This document shows positions 39,501-54,500 of a stretch of DNA of 64,000 nt, in pieces (within the stretch, counting starts at the first letter, position 1; every line of letters begins with the position of its first letter). Where the stretch lies: the NCBI GenBank assembly GCA_025345505.1, contig JANVCC010000153.1:1211874-1275873 (forward strand). The letters run 5' to 3'. The translations under genes were made by a program, and so were the position numbers. The notes under the pieces were generated by a model. It was not told where the DNA came from, did not search any database, and saw nothing but the letters and a program-made list of their open reading frames with translations. This DNA is from Todiramphus chloris collaris (lineage: Eukaryota; Chordata; Aves; Coraciiformes; Alcedinidae).

Positions 39501-42500
39501 TCTGTTTACTGCTCTTGCTTTCACCTCCTCTCAGTCAGTTGACTGGTGGCAATGGCCATTATGATAATGGAAGAAACCAGAATTCACCTCCAAACTCTAT
39601 ATTCAACTTACTTTCCACATTGATCTTGGCTTGGGTTTTATCATCAGGACTCTCACAACAGTAGAAGCCCCTGTCTGCAAAGGAGATGTCCTTCACCACC
39701 AAGGTGTGCTTTATTCCCTCAGATTTTATCTCTATTTTTTCACTAGGCTTCAATACGATGCTGTTCCTCATCCACTTCACCTCTGCAGGCTTGGTTAGCT
39801 CTACCTCCAAGGTCACTGTGTCCCTCTCTTCAACTGTTCTTGGCTCCAGTTTCTTCTTGAATGAGATTGAAGCCTCTGTCAAAGGAGAAGAAATATTAGT
39901 AAGAATGTAGAGGATCCAGAAAACAGGCTTTCAGAGAAAATTAAAATGCTGGCTTACGTATCTCCAGCCCCAATGTATTCTGAGCATGCCTACTGAATGA
40001 TGTGAAAGCACAGTTTCCCTACTGCTATCACAATCAGTCACAGGAAAGGCCACAAAAAACAACATAGGTGGTGGCATCAGTGACAGCCTGTCAAAGGGGC
40101 ATTACTGCCTCTTACCTCTCACCCTGAGATTGGCTGTGCTTTCTACACCCTCAGCATTGGCTGAGATTTCGGCTGCATCTTCCAGCGTCAGATCAGTGAT
40201 GGTGAGGCTGTGGTTGGTGTCCTTCTTTGAGATCACGTACTTCTTGCTGGCTTCAATCTTGACGCCATTCCTGAGCCAAGTGACCACAGCATCGCTGGGA
40301 GAGACGGTGCACTTGAACACAGCCTCTTTGCCTTCTTCAGAGACCACGCTGTTGAGGCTCGTAACAAATTTCACCACTCTGGGAGCTGATGGATGGGAAT
40401 AAAACATTTAAGAGCATACCTTTGAGACATGGCATAAGCACCTTCAAAATCTTTAATGATTTTATTGGAAGCACCAATTACTATTACTTACAGTAAGAGA
40501 TCACTATAATGTGTCATCACATTTCCCATGTTTGTGTATAGATGCCAAAAGAGAGAATCATGGAGTTCCAGCATGATATGGGTTGGAAAGGACCTCTGAA
40601 GATCACAGACCTACCTTTGGGGACGATAGTGATGCTGCTTTTGTCATCCCTGGACTCACAGGAGTACTCTCCCTCATCCTCAGCCCGGATCCCTGTTATT
40701 GTCAGGGTTCGTTTGACCCCTTCCTCATGAATCTGGAAACGTTTGCTGGGCTTGATCTCTACACCGTTCCTGCGCCACACCACCTTCCCTTTGGTGTGGC
40801 TCACGTCACATGTCAAAGAGACACTGCCTCCAATCTCGGCATTAACAGCTTCAAGTTTTTTGGTGAACTTCACTGGGATTTCTGAGATCCAGAAGAAAGA
40901 AAAATTATAAGAAATTAAAAGACAAGGAACCTGTTCTGAGAAATTAAAAGACAAGGAACCTGTTCTGAGAAATGGGTGGTGCTGGCCAACTTAAATAAAT
41001 AAATAAATAATCCAACCCCAGAACCCACATGGGTTCTCCCTGCTGTCACCACACTGTTTCTGTCTTCTCCTAACTCCAGCAGCTAGGGCATGGCAGAGCC
41101 TTAACTCTTCCCCACTCTGCTCACCAGTGTGATGACAGTGAGGAGCCAATACCAGGAAAACTACCCATCATAGGCTTCCTTGTTCCCCTGAGTGGCCAGC
41201 AAAGGACAAAAATTGGGTATTTGAAAGCAGAAAAACTTGACTGTCCCACGGTGGGGCAGTCACAGCAGCTGAAGCAGCAGTTTAAGCCTTGAGGTTGCAG
41301 TAGTTTTAAACAAGAGCATAGACTTTGCCTCCATCCTACCACATGGGACAAGTATAGCTCTCGGGCTGGGATACAACCTGTGTGCTGCTTTTTGCTTACC
41401 TTTCACCTGTACTTTGAACTCCTGCTTGTCACTCTTTGTCTGGCACGTGTAGACAGCAGTGTCTGTGCTCTCAGCCAGGTTCACTGTCAGCATCCTGGAT
41501 GGCCCCTCACTCTTGATCTCATATTTCTTGCTCGCCTTGATTTCTGTCCCATCCTTGAACCACTTTACCACAGCGGTTTCAGGTGTTACTGAAGTAGTCA
41601 GTGTGATGCTTTCATGTTCTTGAACAACGAGAGGCTCTTTCGGGACAACTTTTTTATCAAATTTAGCCTCTGGTTCTAGGAAAGACATTAAAATAGGAAA
41701 ACTAATCACTGAAATTGCAAACCCTTAAGACAGCAATTTTCTTCTACTCACTCGCTGTGATTCACAACACCAGCTCATCCATAATCTGTAATATCCCAGG
41801 GAATATGGCTGAATATTTGTGGCTGGTGTAATCTTTTACTAAGTGAGAAGAAAGAAAATGATCTGTCAAGCAACCCAGAGATTCTGCCTAGAAAAGAAGC
41901 AAAGGGAAGGAAATACAAATATACATTTTATCTGCTGCCCACAAAAAAAAAAGCCGGTTTCTTAGAAATTAAATGACCTGCAAAATTATTTCGTCTCCCA
42001 TTTTTAGGATTTTAGATCTTATTAAAAAGTATTAATACTATAAATCTGAATTTATAGCCTATTTTCTTTTCTTCTTGCTCTATTGCCTTTCTTTTGGCTT
42101 TTTCTCTATCTTTCACAATGCTTTGCCTCAAAATTGGGAAGTTTTGAGGCACAAACAGCAGCACACCAGTTTTTCTTAGTCAACTTTTTCCACAGCTCTA
42201 TTTCTGCTCTTCAGAACTTCCCACTTCTACTTCCAGCTCTTCACCACTTAAAAAGGTTGGGTGATTGAAGTGGGTGAAGGAGACACCAAGCAAAAAACAA
42301 TGCAGCATTTCTATAGACAATAAAAAAAAGTCTTCAGCCAAATTTCCCACCTCCACACCACTAGATTAAAAAGGTCAAATTAATGTGTGCTGTGGTTCTG
42401 CAATGTGGTTGCTCCAGAGAAAATGGTGGCTTCACCATGGCCACAGGGTAAGGATCTCCAGATTTCCTCTAAGCCACACAACAATATGCTTAGGTGAGTC

Positions 42501-45500
42501 CTCACCAGTTGTTTCCAACTTGAAGGTCAGCTTCTGGCCTGCAGCCTCGCAGATGTATTCTCCAGCATCTTTCTTCTCCAGCTGCTCTATAACCAGGCGC
42601 CGGGTTTTGCCCACAGTTTCGATTTTGAATTTTCTAGAGGAAACAAGCAGTCTTCCATCCTTGTACCATTTCACTTCAGTTGCATCCTGTGCTACCTCAC
42701 AGCTGAGAGTGGCACTTTCTGTCAGGACAGCCTTCACCTCCTTCTGAACCTTTTCCTTGTTTATAAATGCAGGTCTGGGCTCTGAGGGCAGAAAAGGAAG
42801 AAAATATTGATCAAAGGATTAAAATGAGATCAGTCTTAGAGATTTCTGTGCAGGCACATGAAAAATATTTGTCGCCACTTGCCAAAACCAATTGCCTTAG
42901 CTGGGCAATATCTACCTTGTTGTGGATCCAAATCACAATGTGGAAACTAGGGAAGCAAAGGCCTAGGAATGAAGAGGACCAAGAGGGTCCTTGACATCTG
43001 TCAGAAGCCACCATGCAAAAAACCCATTTAATTCACACATTCCCAAAGAACATCTATCCTGCATATCACCAAAAGCTCCCAAATTCCTTTTGCTTCAGAT
43101 CTAGGACACAAATATATCACTATGGACTTCTGGAACAGACCCTTCATGGTCTTTTCCACCATCACAAGCGTGGCTGTCAAAGGGGCAAAGGAAATATGAT
43201 CTCCCTGTGATGCTCAGGCAGGATCATGGCTGACAAGGTAGCCAAGGTTGTTTGCAGGGTCAACACTTCCTTTAGCATCACATGCTTGAAACTGTTTGGG
43301 CATCTTGTGAATGCTGTTCCAAAAGACTGTTTGATGGGAATCCTTCATGACAAAGGGACATTTAGCACCAGGTGGAAGTAGTAAAGCATCTCAGAATCAC
43401 AGAGTCACAAAATGGTAAGGGGTTGGAAGGGACCTCTGGGGATCATCTGGTCCAATCCCATGCTCCAGCAGGGTCACTCAGAGCAGGGGACACAGAATGG
43501 CACTGTCCAAGTAGGTTTGGAATCTCTCCAGAGGAGACTCCACAACCTCTCTGGGCAGCCTGGGCCAAGGCTGTGTCACCCTCACATCAAAGAATTTTGT
43601 CCTGTTTTTCCTCGTTTCCTTTCTGTGTTTCCTTATGTTCAGAGGGAACCTGTTGTGTTCCAGTTTGTTCCCAAAGAGGACACTGGGATCTCAGACACAC
43701 AACAGCACAAATTGATCTCAATGAGTTCCACAGACAAAATTGCAAATCATAAAGCATATTCCTGCCTCTCAGTTTTCAGAAATGGGATCATAATTCTAAC
43801 AAGAAAAGTGTTTTTGAATGACTTTGTCCTTTGAAAACATTTCAGTGCACAAGAATCACGCTTTGGAATCTCAGGAATGGGAAAGATCAAAATAATATGC
43901 TATTATTTCTATTATTATTATTATTATTATATAGGCAGACTGAGAATGAGATAAGCCTTTGTGCCATGATAAAGCCAAGTATTTCCACTTATAAAAATCC
44001 AGGACAGAAGGTGCAGAAGATCAGGTGAGCCACACAGGATGCAACAAAGCCCAGACTATTGCAAATGAGTCATTGCCTCATTACAGTTATTTATTAGCCT
44101 CTGCTGTAATTCAGACAAGGTACATCTTACCTGTGACATCAAGTTTGAAGGTCAGTTTCTGGCCAGCAGCCTCACAGGTGTACTCCCCAGCATCCTTCTT
44201 CTCCACCTGACCCACCACCAGGCGACGTGATTTGCCCTCTGACTCCACCTTGAACTTCTTGCTCGAGGTGATCAGTTTCCCCTCCTTGTACCATTTCACG
44301 TCGGTTTTCTCCTGGGCCACCTCACAGGTCAGTGTGGCATTTTCTGATTGTTCAGCTTTCACCTCCTTCTGCACCTTCTCTTTGTTTGTAAACACAACTT
44401 CTGGCTCTGAAACAAGAGAGAAATTTAAAGTCTCTCCAAGATTGTTGCCCTATTCCCATATCATGGCTTACAGGTAACACTGGAAATCAAGCCTCTGACT
44501 TGACAATAGACATCTAAAGATACTGGAAGAAAATGCAAACTGTTTCCTGGTGGAGGTTTTTGGGTGGTTTCATTGTGTTGGGTTTTTTTTATTGTGTGTG
44601 GTTTTTGGTTTTTTTAAAGCTTTTTGTTGCTTTGCCACAAATCACACAAAGAATATATCAATGTCAATAAGCTAAAAGGTCATCTGGATGATTCATAAGA
44701 GCATGTGTTGTGGGGTCCAGTCAGGACAGCAGACATTTTGGTCAAAGTTGAGTGTGAGGTAATAAAGTTTTAGAGGCAGGAGATGTCCTATGTGCTATGT
44801 CACAGCTACATACCATTGATTTCTTTGGATCTCGATATCTGCCTCTGCTGCCTCTTAGGTCATTTTGCTAAGTAAGAGAGGTGTTTACCATGACTGACAT
44901 GTTCAGGACTGTGTTACTGCTTCTCATGCAACCTTGAATAAAGCTCATCTTCCATCCTTTCATCTAAATGGTGAATTCTCCTTGCTCTCCAGAAGACACA
45001 TTAACCATTCCACTTGAAAGAGGATCAGGATATAGTGAGGGAGTTGGAAAGCTGAGTCCATTCTATCATTCTACAGCCTCAGTAGGCAATGCACTGGGAA
45101 TGAATCCCCGTGACACCTTCTTTCCCTAGATGCCATTTATATGACACCTTGAAGGCTTTAACATCGCAGAAGGTTAGGGGCTGGAAGGGACCTCCAAATA
45201 TCATTGAGTCCAATCCCAAGCTTCAACTGTCACTTCCACATTCCCCTCTTAGTCTGAAAAGAGCTCTTTGAAGAGAAAGAAAAGGAGTACAGCCATTAGG
45301 TAGACCTCCAACATCTCTCCACTATGACCCTGCACTGAAAATCAGCTGCAGTGCAGATTTGTTCCTCATTCCATGAGGATGGAGATGTGCAATCAGTTCT
45401 TTATCACAGACCTTTTCCTATAGCAATGGGTAGCTCCCAAAGTGTTTTCCAAGGATGCAGCTCCATGTTTCAAGGGTTTTATAAAGATTTACATAAAAGA

Positions 45501-48500
45501 TATAAAGATAACTGTGTTTTTAACTCTTTGTTCCATTTCCACCTGAGAGCCAGCTCATTCCAATGATGTTCTCCAAAAATTTTAAGCATTACAGGAAAAA
45601 TATTTTCTAAATAATATCCTTTTTTTCTAACTACTCTAGAAATATGAATGATGGGTCAAAGAATCTTCTCTTACCCGTGACATCAATCTTGAAGGTCAGT
45701 TTCTGTCCAGCAGCCTCACAGGTGTACTCCCCAGCATCCTTCTTCTCCACCTGACCCACCACCAGGCGACGTGATTTGCCCTCTGACTCCACCTTGAACT
45801 TCTTGCTCGAGGTGATCAGTTTCCCTTCCTTGTACCATTTCACGTCGGTCTTCTCCTGGGCCACCTCACAGCTCAGTGTGGCATTTTCTGATAGTGCAGC
45901 TTTTACTTCTTTCTGCACCTTCTCCTTGTTGATGAAAGCATCTTCTGCCTCTGTAATTAAGGGTGCAGGGACAAATTTAGTGAATTAATCTTTCACACAC
46001 ACATTCCTTCCCAAATGTACACTTCACTGTTTGGATTGTGGGGATGAAGGTGATTTTCTCATTCACATTCCTTGCCAACACCATCAACTGAATGTTAACA
46101 TTTGAATTACATCAAGTGCTGGTGAAGGACTCCCTTACTAGTAGTCCAAGACAGCTTAGATGTCCCTGGAGCTGCTTTCATTTCCCCCACTATCATTCTC
46201 CAACGTCTGCAAAAAAGTTCACATCACCCAATGCCTAGCATCACACCCCTGGATGCAGTCGATAAGATGTTTGTTTGTTGGAAGAGGACAAGCATTAAAT
46301 TGTCCAAACAACCCAAGAGCTTCAATTTGCTTTGCCAGAAAAAGCAAGTCTAGTCGTAGGGAAAAAGTAAAACAAAACAAAACACAACACAACTGTGTGA
46401 ACCTATTCTGCGTCTACATCCTTATTTCCCAAATATTCCAAAGATGTGTCAACACAAAACTACATTTTTCCAATGAACGAAAATCATCCATCCTTATGGT
46501 ATTTGTTTTGCACTGCCCCATGCCAGAATCAAAAAGCAATCTGATATATGAACATCTCCATTTGCTTTAAATTCATCAAGACCGAACCGAGGAATGTCAA
46601 GGTTAAAACCTGTCCTTGATAATGTCCTGGTGAAAAGACCCGTTTTCCTCAGCTGCTGCCTCTGAGATCTGTTCTAGCATTTCCTTTCCATAGGCAGAGG
46701 GCATAATGAATTGTTTTCCTCCATAACAAAGAGACACTTCATTTAAGCAAGAAGCATTTTCAGGAGAACACTTGTGCTCACTGCCTGCTGAGGTGGAATT
46801 TGCGAAGCCATGTAACTTTTCTCTCCATTTTCTTCAAGATGTGAGCCGGAAATGCAGCAAATTCACTCACCTGTGACGTCAATCTTGAAGGTCAGTTTCT
46901 GTCCAGCAGCCTCGCAGGTGTACTCCCCAGCATCCTTCTTCTCCACCTGACCCACCACCAGGCGACGTGATTTGCCCTCTGACTCCACCTTGAACTTCTT
47001 GCTCGAGGTGATCAGTTTCCCTTCCTTGTACCATTTCACGTCGGTCTTCTCCTGAGCCACCTCACAACTGAGTGTGATGTTCTCCTTCAGCACTGCCTTC
47101 ATCTCCTTTTGAACCTTGTCTTTGTGTTCAAACACATCATCTGCAAGATTGGAAAGAAAGAATAATCTAGATAAAAGCCCATGAAGATTAAAACTTTGCC
47201 TCCAAGATCATACAGTATTGAATTTTCAATGGGAGACCACTTGGTAGATTACATCTTAAATAAATCAGCTGTACAATTAAAGAATAACAGGGTCAGAGCC
47301 AAGCAAATGCTTGAGCAAATAGAAGCATAACAACTGAAGCACCTTCACAAAGATCCATATGGAGTTGTGCCCATATGGAACAGCATCATGTTCCAGATAT
47401 ATTCTAGAGAACATGTGCTACTGATAGTACAGAATCAGAGTCATAAAATAATTTAGGTTAGGAGTGATCTCTGGAGGTCATCCGGTCCCACTTCCCACTC
47501 ACAACAGATAAAATTACATCAAGTTACTCAGGGCCATGTCCTGTTGAGTTCTGAATATCTGCAGTGATGGACATCCCACAGGCTCAAGGCTCCTCTTTCA
47601 GAGCTTGACCACACTCATGGTGCAAGTTTTTCCCAATATAATTTCAGAACCTCCCATATTCCAACTTTTACATTTTGCCTCTTCTCCTATCACCATGCAT
47701 TTTTGAGAAGAACATGAAGCTGTAGACTCTACCTCCTCACATCAGGTAGCTGCAGCCAGCAATAAAAGCTGCCTTTTGCCTTTTCTTCTTCAGCCTGAAC
47801 AACAATGGCATGTGCTCCAGCCCCCTAATCAACTTCGCTGCCTGCGCTGAAACCGTGCCACTAGCATCTTGGATTTCCAGATGTAATAGCTGTCAAATTC
47901 TCCAGTCAGGCAGACATTGAATTCAGAACAGTAATTTGATTTTAGACTTGGTGTTGGTAAATTCCAAGGACATCATTTTAGAAGCTGGGCTTTGGAAATA
48001 ACCTTGGATATAGGGACTGTAGGATAATGTAGTCTAAACTAAAGAGAGGAATTAACAAAAATTTCTCTGTAACACACTTACTTGGAACTAGAATACTTGT
48101 ATGAATTGTGAGAACTGATTCCTGAAGAGCAGATGAACAATTTGTTCAAAATTCAATGGATGACCTGGTATCTCCACACTCAAGTATACAGAATCTAAAC
48201 CTTATGTAGCAGAAGAACAGGAAGGAAAGGATCACAAGCCCAGATAAAATAATACATAGCTACCCTTTTAAATAATGTAAACCACAAAGCACAAATATGG
48301 AATGGAAATGAGGACAGCTCTGCTGGGAAGCTGTGTCTCTGTGGTCAAGAACTGTAGTAATCATGCAAGATTTGTCAAAATCATGCTGAGTCCAAGCTCA
48401 TGAAAGAGGTAAAGACACCTAGAATGGGATACTGTAGCACCAGAAATAAGTAGACAAGAAAAGAAGTGGGGCCAAGACGCAAAGAGTGTGGGTTTCAGGT

Positions 48501-51500
48501 TCCAGAGGTTTTCATATCACACTTTGGAAGAAAACAAGCCGATGCTCCTAGAAAGTCTTCTCCTACAGGCTAATTTGATCATTTTGACTTGTTTTTCCAT
48601 CCTTAATAACCATTTCTGGTCAAAATCAAGGAAAATACTGACCTAAGTGGACTTTTTCCCAAAGCACGCAAACACCTCCTTAATACTGACTTTTAAGAGC
48701 AACCACTGAAGTTCTACTGCAGACCCTCATAGACCAAGGCTGGAAGCACATCTATATCAGTCACTAGGAAACTTTATAGCTGCAGAAAAAAAAATATGTA
48801 ATCAGACTATGCCTCACCTATGACATGAAGCTTGAAGGTCAGTTTCTGGCCAGCAGCCTCGCAGGTGTACTCCCCTGCATCCTTCTTCTCCACTTGACCC
48901 ACCACCAGGCGACGTGATTTGCCCTCTGACTCCACCTTGAACTTCTTGCTCGAGGTGATCAGTTTCCCTTCCTTGTACCATTTCACATCGGTCTTCTCCT
49001 GGGCCACCTCACAGCTCAGTGTAGCATTTTCTGATAGTACAGTTTTCACCTCTTTCTGCACCTTCTCTTTGTTGATAAATGCATCTTCTGCTTCTAGAGG
49101 GTGGGAGAAGCAATTTAAAAATCTCAGGTATGTTCACTCTGTCCAGACTTTTTACAACTAAAAGGGAAATCCTGCTTACAAGAACATTCCACAGTTCTGA
49201 TATGCTCAGACAGGACATGGCCTTCTGTACAGATGGAGGACCACATATCAGTCATTTCAGACCAAAATGAACCAATGCTCCAGGAGTTATCGCTCATCCC
49301 ATCCCCACGGATCCTCAAGGAAACTGACTTTTTGAACCTTGATGTGCTGAACATATAAGAGGCCAATCTCATCTCCCACTGTGACCCATATGGAAGCTTT
49401 GCCCACTTGAGGTACTTCTTGAGCATGATTCCAAACCTATTTTCCTACACATCTGGGAGCTTCATACCTATATATCAGAACAGCAAATGTAGACCTGCCT
49501 GCTTTTTCCTTACTGGCAAATTGGAAAACAACAAGGACTGCTGAGCAGGATTCATCTCACAGATGAAGACAACTGACTGTAGGCATCTATGTGGCAGTGG
49601 GTGCGTGCAAATTGGCTGCCTGATCAACCTGACTACTCAATGAAGGTCTAGGCTATACAGACCATGGAGCACAGAGAGAGAGTCATTTTCCTCTGTCATA
49701 AGGGGAATTCATGGACCTTTTTGTGATAAGAACCAAAATACATCTCCCACCTGTAACGACAATCTTGAAGGTCAGTTTCTGTCCAGCAGTTTCACAGGTG
49801 TACTCCCCAGCATCCTTCTTCTCCACCTGACCCACCACCAGGCGACGCGATTTGCCCTCTGACTCCACCTTGAACTTCTTGCTCGAGGTGATCAGTTTCC
49901 CCTCCTTGTACCATTTCACGTCGGTCTTCTCCTGGGCCACCTCACAGCTGAGTGTTACATTTTCTGATAGTGCAGCTTTCACCTCTTTCTTCACTTTGTC
50001 CTTGTTCACAAATGCATCTTCTGCCTCTGAAACAGGCGAAAAAAGTACAGAAGGGAACATTAGGGAAAAAATATGCAAGATATAAATAGCATGCAACTAG
50101 GAAGTATTACGTATATTTTCGGTAGGATCCTTCCTTGCAAGTAACATCATTTTGAAGTTCTTTTTATCACATTGAACAATGTACTCTCAAAACGTAGTCC
50201 ACATAATTATGGTACCTCTCAGACTAGTCTTCCTGAAGCAACAAGACCCAAGGGCTTAAAGTTACTTTCTTCCACAGTACCACTCAGAAATTCCATCTCA
50301 GTAAGAGGGGGTGGCATCAAAAGGATATCTTGTGTAATTAGTAGTTAGTGAGGCATAGCACTGAAAAGATTCAGTTGTCACCTTGCTAAGTAGGACTGAT
50401 AAATTCAGCTGTTACTGATTACTTCAATGATTGTTTTACCTCGTTCTCATTTTACCAGCAACTGGTGTGGTCACTGTTGGCTTTTTTATTAGTGTGTATT
50501 TGAGATATGGGAGGATGAATAGACCTTAAGTAAATGGGATCCTGCTTTTTTCCCCCATTGATTTACATGAATAAATAACCACACAATAAATATAAAGTAT
50601 TTCTGGTACACCTACATGATGGACATCACATAGCAATGACCACTCAGGTTCAGCACAAGCTGTCTATTTGGGTCCCAGGTATGTACTTGAGCATTAAAAT
50701 CCATGAAGTCAGGTTTGACAGGGCTCTGAGCAACCTGATCTAGTGCAGGGGGGTTGGACTAGATGACCTTTAAAGTTCCCTTCCAACCCAAACCATTCTA
50801 TGATTTCACTCTACAGAAGCACAGACTCCAAAGAGAAATATTGGACTAGCAAGTCTGTGGGGTTGCCATTAACCGTCATTTGCAGTGCAAGTGTGGAGGA
50901 TAATTCATCCAGCCAGCTTCAGGCATCTGGATTACATGGCTAGGGTGACCTAGGAGGTCCTTGTCTCTCTCTGGCAGTCATGATGAACCCCTTCCATAAC
51001 ATGTGCTCCTGCCTCCCACCCCTTAGTCACCCTCTTCAACTTCCTATGGCCATCTTTTCTCCTCCTTGATGACTCTCTGCTCTGCATACCATCTCTGTCA
51101 TGTCTGTACTTTGAGTGGCAGCAGCTGCCTGGGTGGGTGAGGAGTAGGGGTAAGTTCAGGTCAAGTTCCTACACTGCTGACCATGGCACTCCTTGTAATC
51201 CTGGAAGCCACATCATAAGGCTTGTCATTGATATTGCACAATCCATGGAAAGAGAGGGGTCCTGCAAGGAGCAAGTTGAATGAGGAACCCAGTTTATATG
51301 CTCAAAATTTGAGCTCCTCTGTTTGTGTTGGTTGTAGAATGAGTGTAAGTAGGTGTCATTGTCATTAAGAAAGCAACTTATGTGGCCTATGCTGGGTGAT
51401 GTCAAACTCCTCAAAGACCAGCTGCAGGTTGAGCAGCGTTCTGATATCTAAAAGAACGCAGGCGTGCACAATGGTTTGCATTCAAAACAGGCTGTGAAGT

Positions 51501-54500
51501 TACAAACACTTTAGCAACCAAGACTGTGAATACTCAGAGTGCACTAAACATGAGCTACAAACCAGACTGTGTAAGTGGGAGCTGTATTTAGACTGACAAG
51601 TTCGTGGAGCAGGAATACTCCAGATGAGTTATTCACTTGTCCTCTGCATTCTGCCCTTCGGTATAAAACTTTTTTATAGTGATAGGAAAAGTGAATGAAT
51701 CTCTCAATCAGGTTACAAAGTTGTTTACATTACCCAGTAATTTGCCTCAGAATCACAGACTGGTAGGGGTTGGAAAAGACTCATGCCAAAGCAGGATCAC
51801 ACCTAGGACACAATGCACAGGTTCGTGTCCAGGAAGGGTTGAAATTTTCCAGAGAAGGAGACTTCCCAACCTCTCTGGGAATATATTTTAAAGAAATAAA
51901 AAATATCTTTTTTAATGTGTTTTAAAGCTAAACAAGAATTCAGATGACATTTCCAACCTCTGCTGCAGTTGGTTAGTGAAGTTCCATTGAAACTGAAGAC
52001 AACCATTATCAGGCTATGGAGCTCTGACTCATTTCAGATATGTATTTCAATGTATCCCATGACTCCTGAAACAATGTAACTGAAGAATCAGCTCTTTTGG
52101 CTACGCATCTATCTCAGTCCCAAAGTGTGCAGCATCTGGTTCTGTTAATATTAAAGCCAAAAAGCCATAGTTGCATCCCAATACTCCATGCAGAGCATCT
52201 AACCTTCAAGCTGTCCTCAAACAGGGAAGGTTTTGAGCTGTGGAGCCCTTGAGCACAGGAACCCTGAAAACTTTTCTGAATGCAATGGTAACAGGATAAA
52301 TTAAGACCCAGAAAGCCACTGCACTTTGGGATAATCTAGCAAGATGAGGATTTCTTCAGCAAAAGAGCCAACCACTCAGGGTACTCATAATCCCTCCTGG
52401 CTTTCACACTAGATCATCTTCCAGCGAGTGCTGGACCTGCATGTCACGTTACAGTGCTACACATGAGAAATACAGCAACGGTAGCTAGGGAAGGTCTCTC
52501 CTCTGGCGACAGAGGGGGGAAGGTGTTACATTACCCTGTCCAGCCGTGAAGTCATCCCGTTTGAAAGAGGACTGAAACCCTTTGGTTTCTGAGGCAGACA
52601 GCTAAGAATAACCCTCAGATAGAGAAATTCAAGTAGAAAAGCACTTTATTTCTGTACTTTCTGACTACACCTCTGCAGCCATGTATGAACTGATTTCAGC
52701 AGCTGAGCATGAACTTGCTTTCTACCAATGGTCTTTCTAAAAATGCCCTTGTTGCATTTGCTCTGAAAGTTGCCTCTTAAAATCAACCTTACTGTAACCC
52801 ATCCTTCACTGAAACTGAGCCAAAAGCGTGGTCTCCACGGTTCATGAAAAAGAGCCAAAGTCCCCCAGCTCGCACCCCGTGTACCCCACACAGAGGGGAG
52901 ATGTGAAACAGGTGATGTGCTGTGGGGAGCAGCAAAGTTTTATGTTACAGCAGCGGTTGCTCATTGCACACAGAAGATGAGGGATCATGGAAAAATAGAA
53001 TGCTAGAATGGTTTGCGAGAGACCTTAGATGTCATCTAGTCCAACCCTACTGCCATAGGCAGGGACACCTCCCACTAGACCAGGTTGCTCAAAGACCCAT
53101 CCAACCTGACCTTGAACACTTACAGGGATGGGGCATCCACAACTTCCCAGGGCAACCTGTTCCAGTGTTTCACCACCCTCAGAATGAAGAAATTCTTCCT
53201 TACATCTAATCTAAGTCTACCCTTTTTCAGTTTAAAGCCATACCCCTTTATTCTATCACTGCATGCCCTTCTAAAAAGTCCCTCCCCATCTTTTCTGTAG
53301 ATCCCCTTTAAGTACTGACGGGCCACAATAAGGTCTCCTTGGAGCCTTCTCTTCTCCAGGCTGAACAACACCAACTCTTTCAGCCTATCTTTCACAAGGC
53401 AGGTTCTCCAGCCCCTGGATCATCTTCATGGATCTCCTCTGGACCTGCTCCAACAGCTGTCTCTTTCTTACACTGGAAGCCCCAGAGCTGCACACAGTAA
53501 TCCAGGTGGAGCAGAGGTGCAGGTTCACCTCCCTTGAGGTGCTGCCTATGCTTCTTTTAATGTGCCCAAGATGCCCCAAGACAGGGGGAGAGCAGGAAAG
53601 CCTCTCCCTTTACAAGGGAACAGCACTCGAGCTATGCCCTGCAAGGACTTCCTGTCTCCAGCATGGCTGTGAGCAGGGAAGTCCATAGACTTCCAACACA
53701 GTTGCTCTTCTACATAGCTGATAAAATGCCAGCCCTCTGCCAGCATTATGCTCCCTGTGTGCTTGATGCTGTAAGAAAGCAGAGGAGAAAATAGATTCCC
53801 TGTTCCAGTCAGCTCAGAGTATGAGACAAGAACAGTAACATTAACAGAGAGGCATTTGGCTGCAAAGACAGCAGATTGTTGTGAATATGAACAAACCAAA
53901 CCAACTTCTTTTCTTATCATCCAGTTCAGAAATGATCACTCAGAACGTAGCTGACACGTTCATGGCTGCCTGGAGACTGAAGTAAAATTTAATGGACCTC
54001 TTGCAAAATACGCCGAGACCAAAGAAATCTCTAGTGTAGTCAAAGCGAAAGAACAGCCTCAGTATTAAACCCTCAGACTCTAAATCATGTTGTTAAGTAG
54101 AAAAATACAAATAAACAGTCCTGGACTCATGACTGGTCATTACAGATGTAGACATCACAAGGAACGGTCATAACCTTTGGATTCAGCAGATCACAGATAT
54201 GTGCAGTGCAGCTCCTACAGAATACTTAGGACAATCTAGTACCATCAACTCCAAAACTCCAAGCAGCCACAATAAAGTAGGGATCTTGTAAACACTGCTA
54301 TTTAAATATCACCTGGCCCACAAGTAATGGCATCACTTCTTATTTACAAACCCTAACTGGGTATCCAGTGACAGATGAAAAACGTGGTAGAACTGGATGA
54401 ATGGTTGTTAAATACAAATTGTAATTTGAGTTCATGTGTCTAGCTCCATTTCTGCCCATCACCCATAAAAGTCTTGTGGTGCATGGGGTTATGAGGCTGT

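Larger units (their letters stand above)
35989..39611 (-). other. Intron D14-D15 (3,623 bp)
   Basis: It contains a CR1 (36466-36775), an older CR1-like piece (38680-39015) and a poly-A run (39341-39375). The rest is unique. I looked for an additional Ig exon and found none. Confidence 0.8.
48818..50026 (-). repeat. Two-exon duplicated block, copy 1 (D5-D6)
   Basis: Exons D5 and D6 and the intron between them are homologous to 54941-55946. Shared intronic strings include AGAAGCAATTTAAAAATC (49106-49123 and 55229-55246) and GACCTTTTTGTGATAAGAAC beside the donors. This copy carries about 200 bp more intron sequence. Confidence 0.88.
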
